From NCBI RefSeq assembly GCF_007859715.1, contig NZ_SJPG01000001.1:4242728-4306727 (forward strand): a DNA stretch of 64,000 nucleotides, read 5' to 3'. Both the position numbers and the translations under genes were made by a program. The stretch comes from Rubinisphaera italica (GTDB taxonomy: Bacteria > Planctomycetota > Planctomycetia > Planctomycetales > Planctomycetaceae). The notes beneath the pieces were generated by a model, which searched no databases, was not told the DNA's origin, and saw only the letters and a list, made by a program, of their open reading frames with translations. Below are positions 41,574-50,078 of this stretch, one piece after another (position 1 is the first letter of the stretch; the number at the start of each line of letters is the position of its first letter).

Positions 41574-44417
41574 ATGTCTTTGTCCTGTTCGCATCCTGCA
41601 CTGGGACCTCTTTCTGTATCACTTCAATACAGTCCTGTTCGCAGTACGTACTTTGCAAAAGTCATCCTCCTTGGGTTCAGGTTGATCACGGGTTGCTTGT
41701 TGTTGTTCCTGTCTTTCGGATGTCAGAATTTGCCTGTCGGTCAATTGAGTTTGCTCAGAAGTTCAATCAAAGAAGTGAATGCAACGGATTCCGTCGATCA
41801 AATCAGCGAATCTCCACTCGTCCCTGCTGTTGTTCCAGATTCCTCGGTATTAGAAGGGCGTTGGCGATACGAGAACGCATGGCCGGAGCCTTTCGAAGGA
41901 CCAGGTGCGATTCTCGAACTGGCTCAAGTTCCTCAATTTCGCTGGCATTTCGAGCGACCAGAAACCGTTCAGAATGAACGTGCTCACAATCCTGCCACAA
42001 CAAACGAGACTGAGGATCTTCCAACTGTATACAGTCGCATCGAAAAACCGACTCGTCAGCAATTGGCAGAGTGGTGGACACTGTCCGCCTTCGATGATGC
42101 TTCCGGTCGAAATGCTTGCATTTTGCTGGCGTATCATGCTCCTGACAAACTGGATGCTTCTCGATTGGATCGACTTGCCCGCATTACTCGTGATGAGATC
42201 AACTTGAATCCACAGGATTTGAACACTGCGGAGTTCGTTTCAGTGGAGCCTGAGACATTTTGGAATCGATTTTGGTCCGCCAGGAATAATCCAGCCAATG
42301 AGGAGCAGTTACCAGAAGAGACTGTTGAAAAAACCGCATCCCTTGAATCAGAAAAACCTGTCGAAAAAATTTCAATTCAACAACGGGCAGCTGCTGCTGA
42401 GGCCTGGTGTTATGTCGTTTACAATCAAAATGAAGTGGCTGAAAAAAAGTATCGTGAGCCAGGGCAGACATTGCAGGACGAAGATTTGCCTGATCTCGTC
42501 CGACAGGAATTGATGATTGGCATTGCTCGAGAAATTCCACCTCGAAAAATCCCTGGGCTATCTGAGTCCCTTACTCGAAATTCGAATCCTGCGACACAAC
42601 AATTGATGCAGATTGCGGTGATGGATGCCTGTCTGGTGTATGCGATTCATCATCGGGAACAGATCACACAAAACTGGGATGTCACATCGAAGCCGATCAC
42701 AATGGAAGTGGCGGCATCCGACCCGGCTGGTCTTTGGCCGGTTACTTTATGGGAACAACGTTGGGATGATTCCCCTGAAATGGTCATTCGTTTCGGGCAA
42801 TGGCTGTCACTGATCAGACATCCTCTGGCAGAATCCTATCTGACACAAAAATTGAGTCATGTGGATATCAAAGTCAAGCAGGCTTCGCTTTGCAGTTTAG
42901 GATTGTTGCCTGAAAAATCTGCGAACACGTTTTTAACAAGTCGACTCGAACAGGAGCAGGGGCAGAACAAGGCTCTCGTGCTACTGGCATTGAGTTATCA
43001 AAATCCTGAGATTATGGAACGATCGGTCCACGACGAGGATCGTTCCGTTCGATTAGAGGTGGCGAAATTTGCGGGCGAGCATCCTTCACGAACGAGCCTG
43101 ACCACACTCTTGAAACTGGTGAAAGAGCGAGATCCGGAAATTCAGCAGGCAGCTGTCGAAGCCGTCAAGAACTGGGATAAGGAACTCGCATTTCCTGTCC
43201 TTGCTGCTGGATTTCATCTCGGTATGTTCCAGACTCGACAGCAGGCCCGTGAATCGCTTGAGCAGCATTTTCATATTGTGATCGCTGGCATTGAAGATTC
43301 TCAAGAACAGCGGCGTCAGATTCTCGATCAAATTCAATCTGAACATCTTCCAGAGATCTCCTGGAATGAGACGCCCGTATTCCATGCTGATGCCAGTCGT
43401 CTGCAGCCGGAGGAAGATGTCTATGCTCAACAAACCCGAGTACGATCTCAATTGAATCAACTTCTCGACGAAGAACTCAGTCGGATTGAGAAGCAGGAAA
43501 TCGAACAGGACCTGCAACGAACCGCGGAACGTTCGCCTGTCGTGTTGAATCGGGAGTTGGATCGACTGGCAACGAAAGAATTGAAGCCGCTGGCTATTAA
43601 ATTATCGAAACTTCCCTGCCGAGGGTGCGAACCGTTTGAAAATCTGGACTCCGATCAATTATTACAGCGACGTCGGGCGGCTCGTCAGTTTGTTGAAATC
43701 GCAACTCAGGAAACCTTGCCAGAGTGGACGATTCGACTTTTGGGAGAGCAACTCAAAAACGAACAGGATCCGCATGTCTGTCGTGCGATTCTCGCGTCCA
43801 TCTCAAATGATACGACACCACAATCCAGGCATGTCGCCGAAATTGCACTACTGCATCCTTGGGCCGATGTTCGCATTCTGGGGTGCCAGTATGTTCAGAA
43901 GCATCGTCTGCCACAGTTAGCTCCATTGCTGATTCCCTTATTGCAGGAACGAAATCAAGCGGTGCAGGTGGCAGCCATTCGAGCGGCCGGTTTTTGTCGC
44001 AATCCGATTGTGATCGATGGTCTTTCCACATCTGAGACATCTTCTTTACCAAGCGGTTTGCGTCTCTTACTCGGAACTGTCCCCGGGCATATCGAGCTTG
44101 AAGTCCTGCTTGCGCTGGCACGTTTAGATGACTCTCAGGGGAAATCAGAACTGATCAAGCTCGCTTATTCTCCAGATGGGGAACGAAGACGTGAAGTCGT
44201 GACCAGAATCTCGGAACTGGACGATCGCGAATTCAGCGAACCTCTCATCCGACTCGGCTGGACAGAGACCGATCCTCAGGTGCAACGTGTTATTCTGGAA
44301 GGACTGAATCGAATTATCCCCGAAGCTGAGCAACCAGATTTATCAAAAGCGAGCAACTATGATGAACGCATGAAGGTATGGTCTGTCTGGTTAGAGCAAT
44401 CGAAGTCGAATAAATAA
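41574..44417 (+). CDS. Large HEAT-repeat lipoprotein
   Basis: A 947-residue predicted lipoprotein. A hydrophobic stretch (LITGCLLLFLSFGCQN) has a lipobox ending SFGC around residue 49, so the real start may be later than the ATG at 41574; no clear ribosome site resolves it. Residues about 430-580 and 660-930 hold HEAT-like helical pairs, for example SVRLEVAKFAGEHPSRTSL, DPEIQQAAVEAVKNWDKE, RRRAARQFVEIATQ and NQAVQVAAIRAAGFCRN. Such repeats bind proteins or act as scaffolds in the periplasm or outer surface. The first third shows no known domain. It is transcribed toward the ECF sigma gene, with a palindromic spacer between. No specific function is proposed. Confidence 0.78.
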   Translation: MSLSCSHPALGPLSVSLQYSPVRSTYFAKVILLGFRLITGCLLLFLSFGCQNLPVGQLSLLRSSIKEVNATDSVDQISESPLVPAVVPDSSVLEGRWRYENAWPEPFEGPGAILELAQVPQFRWHFERPETVQNERAHNPATTNETEDLPTVYSRIEKPTRQQLAEWWTLSAFDDASGRNACILLAYHAPDKLDASRLDRLARITRDEINLNPQDLNTAEFVSVEPETFWNRFWSARNNPANEEQLPEETVEKTASLESEKPVEKISIQQRAAAAEAWCYVVYNQNEVAEKKYREPGQTLQDEDLPDLVRQELMIGIAREIPPRKIPGLSESLTRNSNPATQQLMQIAVMDACLVYAIHHREQITQNWDVTSKPITMEVAASDPAGLWPVTLWEQRWDDSPEMVIRFGQWLSLIRHPLAESYLTQKLSHVDIKVKQASLCSLGLLPEKSANTFLTSRLEQEQGQNKALVLLALSYQNPEIMERSVHDEDRSVRLEVAKFAGEHPSRTSLTTLLKLVKERDPEIQQAAVEAVKNWDKELAFPVLAAGFHLGMFQTRQQARESLEQHFHIVIAGIEDSQEQRRQILDQIQSEHLPEISWNETPVFHADASRLQPEEDVYAQQTRVRSQLNQLLDEELSRIEKQEIEQDLQRTAERSPVVLNRELDRLATKELKPLAIKLSKLPCRGCEPFENLDSDQLLQRRRAARQFVEIATQETLPEWTIRLLGEQLKNEQDPHVCRAILASISNDTTPQSRHVAEIALLHPWADVRILGCQYVQKHRLPQLAPLLIPLLQERNQAVQVAAIRAAGFCRNPIVIDGLSTSETSSLPSGLRLLLGTVPGHIELEVLLALARLDDSQGKSELIKLAYSPDGERRREVVTRISELDDREFSEPLIRLGWTETDPQVQRVILEGLNRIIPEAEQPDLSKASNYDERMKVWSVWLEQSKSNK

Positions 44418-44453
44418 GCTCAAAAAGTTACTTGCAAAGCTCGAATGGGCGGC

Positions 44454-44520
44454 ACGTCCCTGAGCATCGCGAAGGGCGCGATCACCACGCCCATCACTTC
44501 GTTCTGGGTCGTGCCACCCA
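44454..44520. repeat. GC-rich palindromic spacer element
   Basis: The ends tgggcggcacgtccc and gggtcgtgccaccca are near reverse complements, and the centre contains an atcgcgaagggcgcgat hairpin. It lies in the space 44418-44765 between the HEAT-repeat gene and the ECF sigma gene; no gene is seen in that space. Confidence 0.6.
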
Positions 44521-44765
44521 AACTGTGTATTCCCAATTCCCAAATGACTTCGCTCACTTTTAGTATGCTGTTGAAATTGATCCCATTTTCATATGGAGGG
44601 CAATTTGGGAAAGTATTCCCAATCAAGGCTGGATAATTGTCGACGAACAGAGAATACTGTTTACAACGGAACTGACTTTATCAGGAGCAAAGGATTGGCA
44701 ATAATAGGTGCATCAGGCAGTCTTGTCTGAATCTTGTGCATCGAATTTCAATTTTGAGGTATCGC

Positions 44766-45395
44766 ATGTCGGATCAAACGACGGGAACGGCTCGTGTGGA
44801 GGATTGTATTGCCCGGTTGAATGCCGGGGATTCTTTAGCACGCGGTGAGTTACTAAACTTAACGTGCGATCGGCTCATGCGCCTGACTCATCGGATCAAA
44901 CAGTCCTATCCGGGAGTGGCACGCTGGGAACAGACAGACGACGTTTTCCAAAATGCATCCATGAAGCTCTATGAAGCTTTGCATAGTGTCGAATTGAATG
45001 ATGCTCGTCATTTTTTTCGGCTGGCCGCTAAAAAAATTCGCGAAACGCTGCTCGATCTGGCTCGGCATTATCAGGGACCACAGGGACACGGAGCCAATCA
45101 CGCGACGATGCCCCCTGGAAGAGCAGATCAAAGCCAAGCCCCCAACCTCCTGGACGGGGCGGAATTAACGTGTGATCCAAGCCGTGTGGCAGAGTGGACA
45201 GAGATGCACAAGACGATTGAATCTCTGCCTGAAGAGAGCCGGGAAATGTTCGATCTACTGTGGTATCACGAACTGTCCCAGGAAGAAGCCGCCAATGTGA
45301 TCGGGATCAGTGTCCGACAGGTCAAACGTCGCTGGCGGGATGCCAAACTGCAACTAGCAGAAAAGATGAATGGCGGACCTCCCGGTATCGAATGA
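44766..45395 (+). CDS. ECF-family RNA polymerase sigma factor
   Basis: A 209-residue ECF sigma factor of the type widespread in planctomycetes. Region 2 includes RLNAGDSLARGELLNL and the DDVFQNASMKLYEALHS helix that contacts the -10 element. After a linker with a long loop (GPQGHGANHATMPPGR), region 4 has IESLPEESREMFDLLWYHEL and the helix-turn-helix LSQEEAANVIGISVRQVKRR that reads the -35 element. No anti-sigma factor is adjacent; instead a Ser/Thr sensor kinase gene follows about 220 bases downstream, a pairing common in this phylum. The ATG at 44766 is chosen because GAGG lies 7 bases upstream. The frame extends to 44736 without support. Confidence 0.9.
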   Translation: MSDQTTGTARVEDCIARLNAGDSLARGELLNLTCDRLMRLTHRIKQSYPGVARWEQTDDVFQNASMKLYEALHSVELNDARHFFRLAAKKIRETLLDLARHYQGPQGHGANHATMPPGRADQSQAPNLLDGAELTCDPSRVAEWTEMHKTIESLPEESREMFDLLWYHELSQEEAANVIGISVRQVKRRWRDAKLQLAEKMNGGPPGIE

Positions 45396-45613
45396 GCAGA
45401 ACTTCATTTTTGACAGCGTACCAAAGTGAACCCGCACTTGGACAAGCCTGCTCTAATAGCGTATTCTGTACGGGATTGTCTCGTTTCCAGTTGATGTCGT
45501 GACAGGCTGTTTGAGTGGTCGTCTTAAATAGACACTGATTTCTTGACGATCGGGTTTGTTCCACTAACCCATCGGCAGGTTATTGTATTGCATTGGGGAT
45601 TCTGGCTGCGATT

Positions 45614-47914
45614 ATGAATGAAGAATTTAAAGTTCCAGATTCCGACGCCAAAACCATCGATTTACTTCTCGATGCCTGGGAAGAGATGGTAGAACAGGGT
45701 GAGCGTCCGGCTCCGGAAATCATCTGTCGAGATTATCCGCATCTCCTGGCGGAATTTGTCAGTAAAACGGAAAAACTTGCCCAGGTTGCTAATCAGCTCA
45801 AACCCAACGAGATGACTCAGCTGAGCGATCCTGATGGAGCTCCGGAACTGAAACCTGCCGAAGAGATTCAATGGAAATGTGATGCCAGTCGGCTCCGGTA
45901 TCATGCCCATGGTGGACTCGGGATTGTCTTTCGAGGATTTGACCAACAGCTCCATCGCGATGTCGCCATCAAATTTATTCGTGAACGACGTCGACATAAT
46001 CCACTCGACATTCAGCGGTTTCGAGTCGAAGCAGAGATCACCAGCCGTCTCGATCATCCCGGCGTTGCACCGGTCCATGGGTATGGACTCACCGAGAATG
46101 GTGTTCCGTTTTACGCGATGCGGATGGTCGAGGGACAAACGCTTCAGCAATTCATTGATGACTATCACACCCGCTTAAAAAAAGATGAACTGCCTCGGGA
46201 GCACTCTCTCGATTTTCGCAAGCTGCTCAGCTCGTTTGTCAGTGTTTGTAATACAATTGAATATGCCCATACTCGCGGGGTGATTAACTGCGATATTAAA
46301 CCGGGTAATGTAATGCTCGGAAAGTATGGCGAAACGGTCGTGCTCGACTGGGGTTGCGCCAAGTATGTTGGCAGCGAAGGAAAAGCGAAATCGGTGGGCG
46401 AAGAATCTCTCAAACCGCTTTCCGATACCGGTGGTGACTCCGCTTCTGGCGGAACCGGGGGAACGCCGATCTACATGAGCCCTGAGCAGCACGCCCAAGC
46501 CGAAGATGTCGGACCATCATCGGATATTTACGGACTTGGTGTAACGCTTTATCGATTAATAACGGGACGACCACCTTTCCCGCCAGACAGTAGTCTTTCG
46601 AAAATTCGTGAATCTGTTATTCGTGGCAAATTTCGCAAGCCGACCGACTTGTGCCCGTGGATTCCCAAGGCTCTCGAAGCGATCTGCCTGAAAGCGATGT
46701 CCCTGGCACCGGAAGATCGTTATTCCTCCGCTGAAGAAATGGCCAAAGATCTCGAACGGTATCTGGGCGATGAAGAAGTGATCGCCTATGCAGAGCCACT
46801 ATCTCGGAGAGTGTCACGGTTAATGCGGCGGCATCGAGGTGTGTCTCGCGTGCTCATAATCAGTGCGATTGTTTTGATTCTGTTTTCGACTGTCTTTGCA
46901 GGAATCATGGGCCAGTTGGCCAATCGGGAATCGTATGCCAGGCATGAGGCGACTCTCATGCGAAATCGTTCACTCCAGGTTGCAGCCCGCTCGGCTGCGA
47001 CTTCGATGGCTTTGAAGATTAACGATGCGTGGCGAATACTCGAAATCGAGTCCAACTCTCAGCATCTGCTTGAAGAAATGCAGGGGCCTGGAAATCAAAT
47101 GGATCCCACTCAATGGGAGGACATTCAGCAATGGCTGGTAAAACAGGCCCAGTCGCAGGAAAAAGCGACGCAAGCCTCCAGTTGGTTTTTATGTAACGCC
47201 GAAGGCGTGCAAATCGCACGCTATCCGCTTGAAGATGACACCGGAACAATTTACGACAGTATCGGCTCGAATTACTCTCATCGAGATTATTTTCACGGCA
47301 ATGGAAACGACCTGATTGTCGGTGAGCAGGGATCTCCACCGCATATTGAAGACATCAATCTTTCTACGGTTTATCAAAGTAGCAATACCGCCGACTTGAA
47401 AGTCGCTTTTTCGATTCCAATCTGGTCGACAGGCAATCGAGGTGGGGAGCGTCAATTCCTGGGTGTGCTTGGCTATTCTGTCGAACTTGGTCGCTTTGCC
47501 GTTCTGCAGGATGAAGCCGAGGGGCGGCTCATGCATGAAATTTCTGTGCTCGTGAATATGCGTGGCTCCCAAAATGATAAAAACTCGCAATTTGGAATGA
47601 TTTTGCAGCATCCGGATTTACAAGCGATGCTCCAGAAGTTGAATCCCAATTTGAGCGATATTCCACGTCTGACCGAGGATGAACTGAACACAATTGAAAA
47701 TCACAGATCGCAACGCATCGAACAGATTCACGAAGCAGGGTTCGCCGCATCGACCACCGATGTGCTGTTGATCGACGACTATGTCGACCCTTTCGACGTG
47801 ATGACTTCCCCATCATACGTCGCTGCTTGCGAGCCGGTTTGCGTTGTCGGCCGCTCTTCCAAGTCGTTCAATACTGGCTGGTTGGTGATTGTGCAGGGTT
47901 TATCGAGTGAGTGA
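45614..47914 (+). CDS. Transmembrane Ser/Thr protein kinase with cache-type sensor
   Basis: A 766-residue receptor-like kinase. Residues about 95-385 are a Hanks-type kinase domain: Gly-loop HGGLGIVFRG, Lys120 (VAIKFI), catalytic Asp227 in INCDIKPGN, DWG in place of DFG, and activation segment GTPIYMSPEQ. Where most kinases have His-Arg-Asp, this has Asn-Cys-Asp, so it is a non-RD kinase lacking the His and Arg; the Asp, Lys and DWG remain. A single membrane segment (about 412-434, VLIISAIVLILFSTVFAGI) precedes an extracytoplasmic cache-like sensor domain (about 450-760) with the SHRDYF motif and LGYSVELGRF. It follows the ECF sigma gene and may act on it. The ATG at 45614 is used; an upstream TTG is possible. 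Its 3' end overlaps an antisense gene. Confidence 0.88.
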   Translation: MNEEFKVPDSDAKTIDLLLDAWEEMVEQGERPAPEIICRDYPHLLAEFVSKTEKLAQVANQLKPNEMTQLSDPDGAPELKPAEEIQWKCDASRLRYHAHGGLGIVFRGFDQQLHRDVAIKFIRERRRHNPLDIQRFRVEAEITSRLDHPGVAPVHGYGLTENGVPFYAMRMVEGQTLQQFIDDYHTRLKKDELPREHSLDFRKLLSSFVSVCNTIEYAHTRGVINCDIKPGNVMLGKYGETVVLDWGCAKYVGSEGKAKSVGEESLKPLSDTGGDSASGGTGGTPIYMSPEQHAQAEDVGPSSDIYGLGVTLYRLITGRPPFPPDSSLSKIRESVIRGKFRKPTDLCPWIPKALEAICLKAMSLAPEDRYSSAEEMAKDLERYLGDEEVIAYAEPLSRRVSRLMRRHRGVSRVLIISAIVLILFSTVFAGIMGQLANRESYARHEATLMRNRSLQVAARSAATSMALKINDAWRILEIESNSQHLLEEMQGPGNQMDPTQWEDIQQWLVKQAQSQEKATQASSWFLCNAEGVQIARYPLEDDTGTIYDSIGSNYSHRDYFHGNGNDLIVGEQGSPPHIEDINLSTVYQSSNTADLKVAFSIPIWSTGNRGGERQFLGVLGYSVELGRFAVLQDEAEGRLMHEISVLVNMRGSQNDKNSQFGMILQHPDLQAMLQKLNPNLSDIPRLTEDELNTIENHRSQRIEQIHEAGFAASTTDVLLIDDYVDPFDVMTSPSYVAACEPVCVVGRSSKSFNTGWLVIVQGLSSE

Positions 47915-48963
47915 GACTGGCTTTTTGAACTGCTTACGACCAGTTCATCGATCACTCCTGCGATAATATGTTGAATCAGTGTGTAAAAGATGACCATCAG
48001 GTGGACAACCACTAATTCGGGGGCAACCGTTGTGGCCAGCACCAGAGCGACGCCGGTATTGCTCATTGCGGTCGAGTACATAACCGCGAGCCGATCTCGT
48101 TTAGCGAGTTGACAGATTACTGAGACCATCCAGGCTGCCGCAAACAGAAGTCCACAGGAAAGACTGGCAGAAAAACCGACCAGCAAAATCAATCCATTCT
48201 GCCCCCCATTGAGCAGTCCCGGCAGCGAGACTGACCCATTGATATAATTCAGAATCAACAAAAACAAACTTGTCATCACTTTAACGGTTAGCTTCAAACG
48301 GGGGCCGTATTCCTTGATAAACAGTGTGCGGAACAGGACTCCCAGCACGGCTGGAATAATGACCCACATCATCACAAACGAACCGGCATAACCACCCGCC
48401 AGTTGCTGATAATCTTTCACAATCTCTGCAGAGACAAATTGACTCGACAAATCCAGCAAGCCAGGGACAAGTAGTGGACTCAGCAAAACGCTCGAAAGGA
48501 TCAGCCACATACTCAAACCGACATTCGCGTCGGAATGATGCGTCCAGCCAGCCGAGGAATTGGCCACAGGCATCACTGCAATCAGGATCAATCCGAGAAG
48601 TATCGAATCCCAGACATGACCAGAAAACAGCAGGCCCCCGACCATCGCGATTAGAATGATCAACAAGCTCGATGTGATTCGGATCGAAAGCCCCAGAGCG
48701 ACCAGTTTCGGATGCCGGGTCAGGCAGAGCAGTTCCTTCAAGGGGACTGCCAGCCCCGTATTGAACAACAACCCGGCTAACAGCAGGTTGACCGCAGTAA
48801 TTTGACCAAAGCCCAGTCCCCCCTCACCGAACGACTGTGTTCGCAACCAGATGCCAAATTGGGGATAGAATGCGGAAATGATGTAAACCAGCGCGATGCC
48901 TGGCAGCAGGTATCGCTGCAACATCCGCTCCAGCCAACGGCGGGTTGTGGGGTTATTCATCAT
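47779..48963 (-). CDS. Bile-acid:sodium symporter (BASS) family protein
   Basis: A 394-residue inner-membrane transporter of the BASS/SBF family, with about nine to ten hydrophobic segments (for example LVALGLSIRITSSLLIILI, LLGLILIAVMPVANSSAGW). The motif PVANSSAGW matches the sodium-site region of the family, and YSTAMSNTGVALVLATT the second crossover helix. Substrate is unknown; bile-acid, pantoate and other organic anions are transported by relatives. The start is ATG at 48963 with a second ATG adjacent. The last 45 or so residues, a polar tail (SLDKPCTITNQPVLNDLEE), are encoded antisense to the kinase C-terminus: the two genes overlap tail to tail by 136 bases. Confidence 0.85.
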   Translation of the reverse strand: MMNNPTTRRWLERMLQRYLLPGIALVYIISAFYPQFGIWLRTQSFGEGGLGFGQITAVNLLLAGLLFNTGLAVPLKELLCLTRHPKLVALGLSIRITSSLLIILIAMVGGLLFSGHVWDSILLGLILIAVMPVANSSAGWTHHSDANVGLSMWLILSSVLLSPLLVPGLLDLSSQFVSAEIVKDYQQLAGGYAGSFVMMWVIIPAVLGVLFRTLFIKEYGPRLKLTVKVMTSLFLLILNYINGSVSLPGLLNGGQNGLILLVGFSASLSCGLLFAAAWMVSVICQLAKRDRLAVMYSTAMSNTGVALVLATTVAPELVVVHLMVIFYTLIQHIIAGVIDELVVSSSKSQSHSLDKPCTITNQPVLNDLEERPTTQTGSQAATYDGEVITSKGST

Positions 48964-49443
48964 GAATCTAACAGGTTTTGATATCAGTAGTTAGGAATGC
49001 AGGCACAGAGATCGCGTCGATTGAGCACTGACGCTGAATTTTTTCGATACCTCTGCGACAGGCAAAGCGTAATTTTCTGATTCCGAGGGACATGGAAAAT
49101 CAGAAACTCTCTCAAAATTATCAAATCTCTCCCTATCATAATTCGAAAGTCCGTTGGTTTCCTAGGGAAGTCTACTACGCATCAGTGGATTCACATGGCG
49201 ATTTTCAACATTACACACATTGCACATAATGAGTCGATTCATATGAACAGTATTTGCTATTCAATTTTGGTCTCCACTCACTTCAAACGCAAATCCACAC
49301 GAAAATCTGCGGAAACTCAGGTCAGATTGCCTTTTCGAACCACTTGATTGCTTCGTGAACATTGTTGTTAGCAATCGCTTCCGATAAAACTGCAGAAACG
49401 CACGATTTCAAATAGCCGAAATTTTCGGTTCCAGGAGACATTG
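48964..49443. other. Intergenic space with one hairpin
   Basis: No gene seen. A hairpin with 9-bp arms (tttctgatt at 49074-49082 with aatcagaaa at 49098-49106) lies about 110 bases upstream of the BASS gene start; significance unknown. A promoter for the divergent YkgJ-like gene is expected here. Confidence 0.4.
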
Positions 49444-49872
49444 ATGGAAAAAAAGCGAGTTTCACGCGAGGATCTCAAACCCGGCGAATTTCTCTGCGAT
49501 CACTGCACCGCGAAATGTTGTCGCTATTTTGCCTTACCGATCGATACGCCCGATTCGCGAGAAGAACTCGAAAATCTTCGCTGGTATCTGCTCCACGATA
49601 ACGTCTCGATTTTTGTCGATGAAGAAACCTGGTATCTGATGGTCCACACCACCTGCAAGAAACTCCGCGACGACAACCTCTGCGGCATCTACGAAACCCG
49701 CCCACAAATCTGCCGGGATTATTCTACCGACAACTGTGAATACGACGGCGAAGGCTGTTACGATCAACTTTTCGAAACAGCCGAACAGATGGGCGAATAT
49801 ACCGAAGCCCGCTTCCCTCAAAAGAAAAAACGTTCACGAAGAGCAGCCACACAATTGCCTATCATTGCCTGA
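49444..49872 (+). CDS. YkgJ-family cysteine-cluster protein
   Basis: A 142-residue protein with the YkgJ-type cysteine pattern: CDHCTAKCCRYFALPID near the N-terminus, then CKKL, CGIYETRPQICRDY and a downstream CEYDGEGC. These cysteines probably bind iron-sulfur or zinc. The basic, Arg/Lys-rich C-terminus (KKKRSRRAATQ) is unusual. The cellular role of the family is unknown; some relatives are annotated as Fe-S oxidoreductases. The ATG at 49444 is chosen because AGGAG lies 6 bases upstream. It precedes hisS with a palindromic element in between, so cotranscription is uncertain. Confidence 0.88.
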   Translation: MEKKRVSREDLKPGEFLCDHCTAKCCRYFALPIDTPDSREELENLRWYLLHDNVSIFVDEETWYLMVHTTCKKLRDDNLCGIYETRPQICRDYSTDNCEYDGEGCYDQLFETAEQMGEYTEARFPQKKKRSRRAATQLPIIA

Positions 49873-49917
49873 AGTGCGAACGGTTGACCAGTGTTTGTGT
49901 CAACCAAATACGAATGT

Positions 49918-49990
49918 GGGTGGCGGGGCGTTCTCGAAGAGAAGCCCCCGAATCGACATCCTCGAGGGCTTCCACTGAAGTGGATCTCCC
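49918..49990. repeat. GC-rich branched palindromic element, degenerate copy 2
   Basis: Left side gggtggcggggcgttctcg and inner gaagcccccgaat match copy 1 at 31918-32002 closely, while the right side (gggcttccactgaagtgg) has decayed and the outer arm is largely lost. It lies between the YkgJ-like gene and hisS. Confidence 0.7.
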
Positions 49991-50078
49991 AGGCCGCCTG
50001 GAATAGAATTCCTAAGATCGATTTATCTCTGACTTTTAAATCGTATATAAAAATCTACCAACAACCGAATTGATCACC

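Noticed and set aside
44420..44626. 68-residue minus-strand frame
   Set aside because: It runs through a palindromic element and has no family resemblance.
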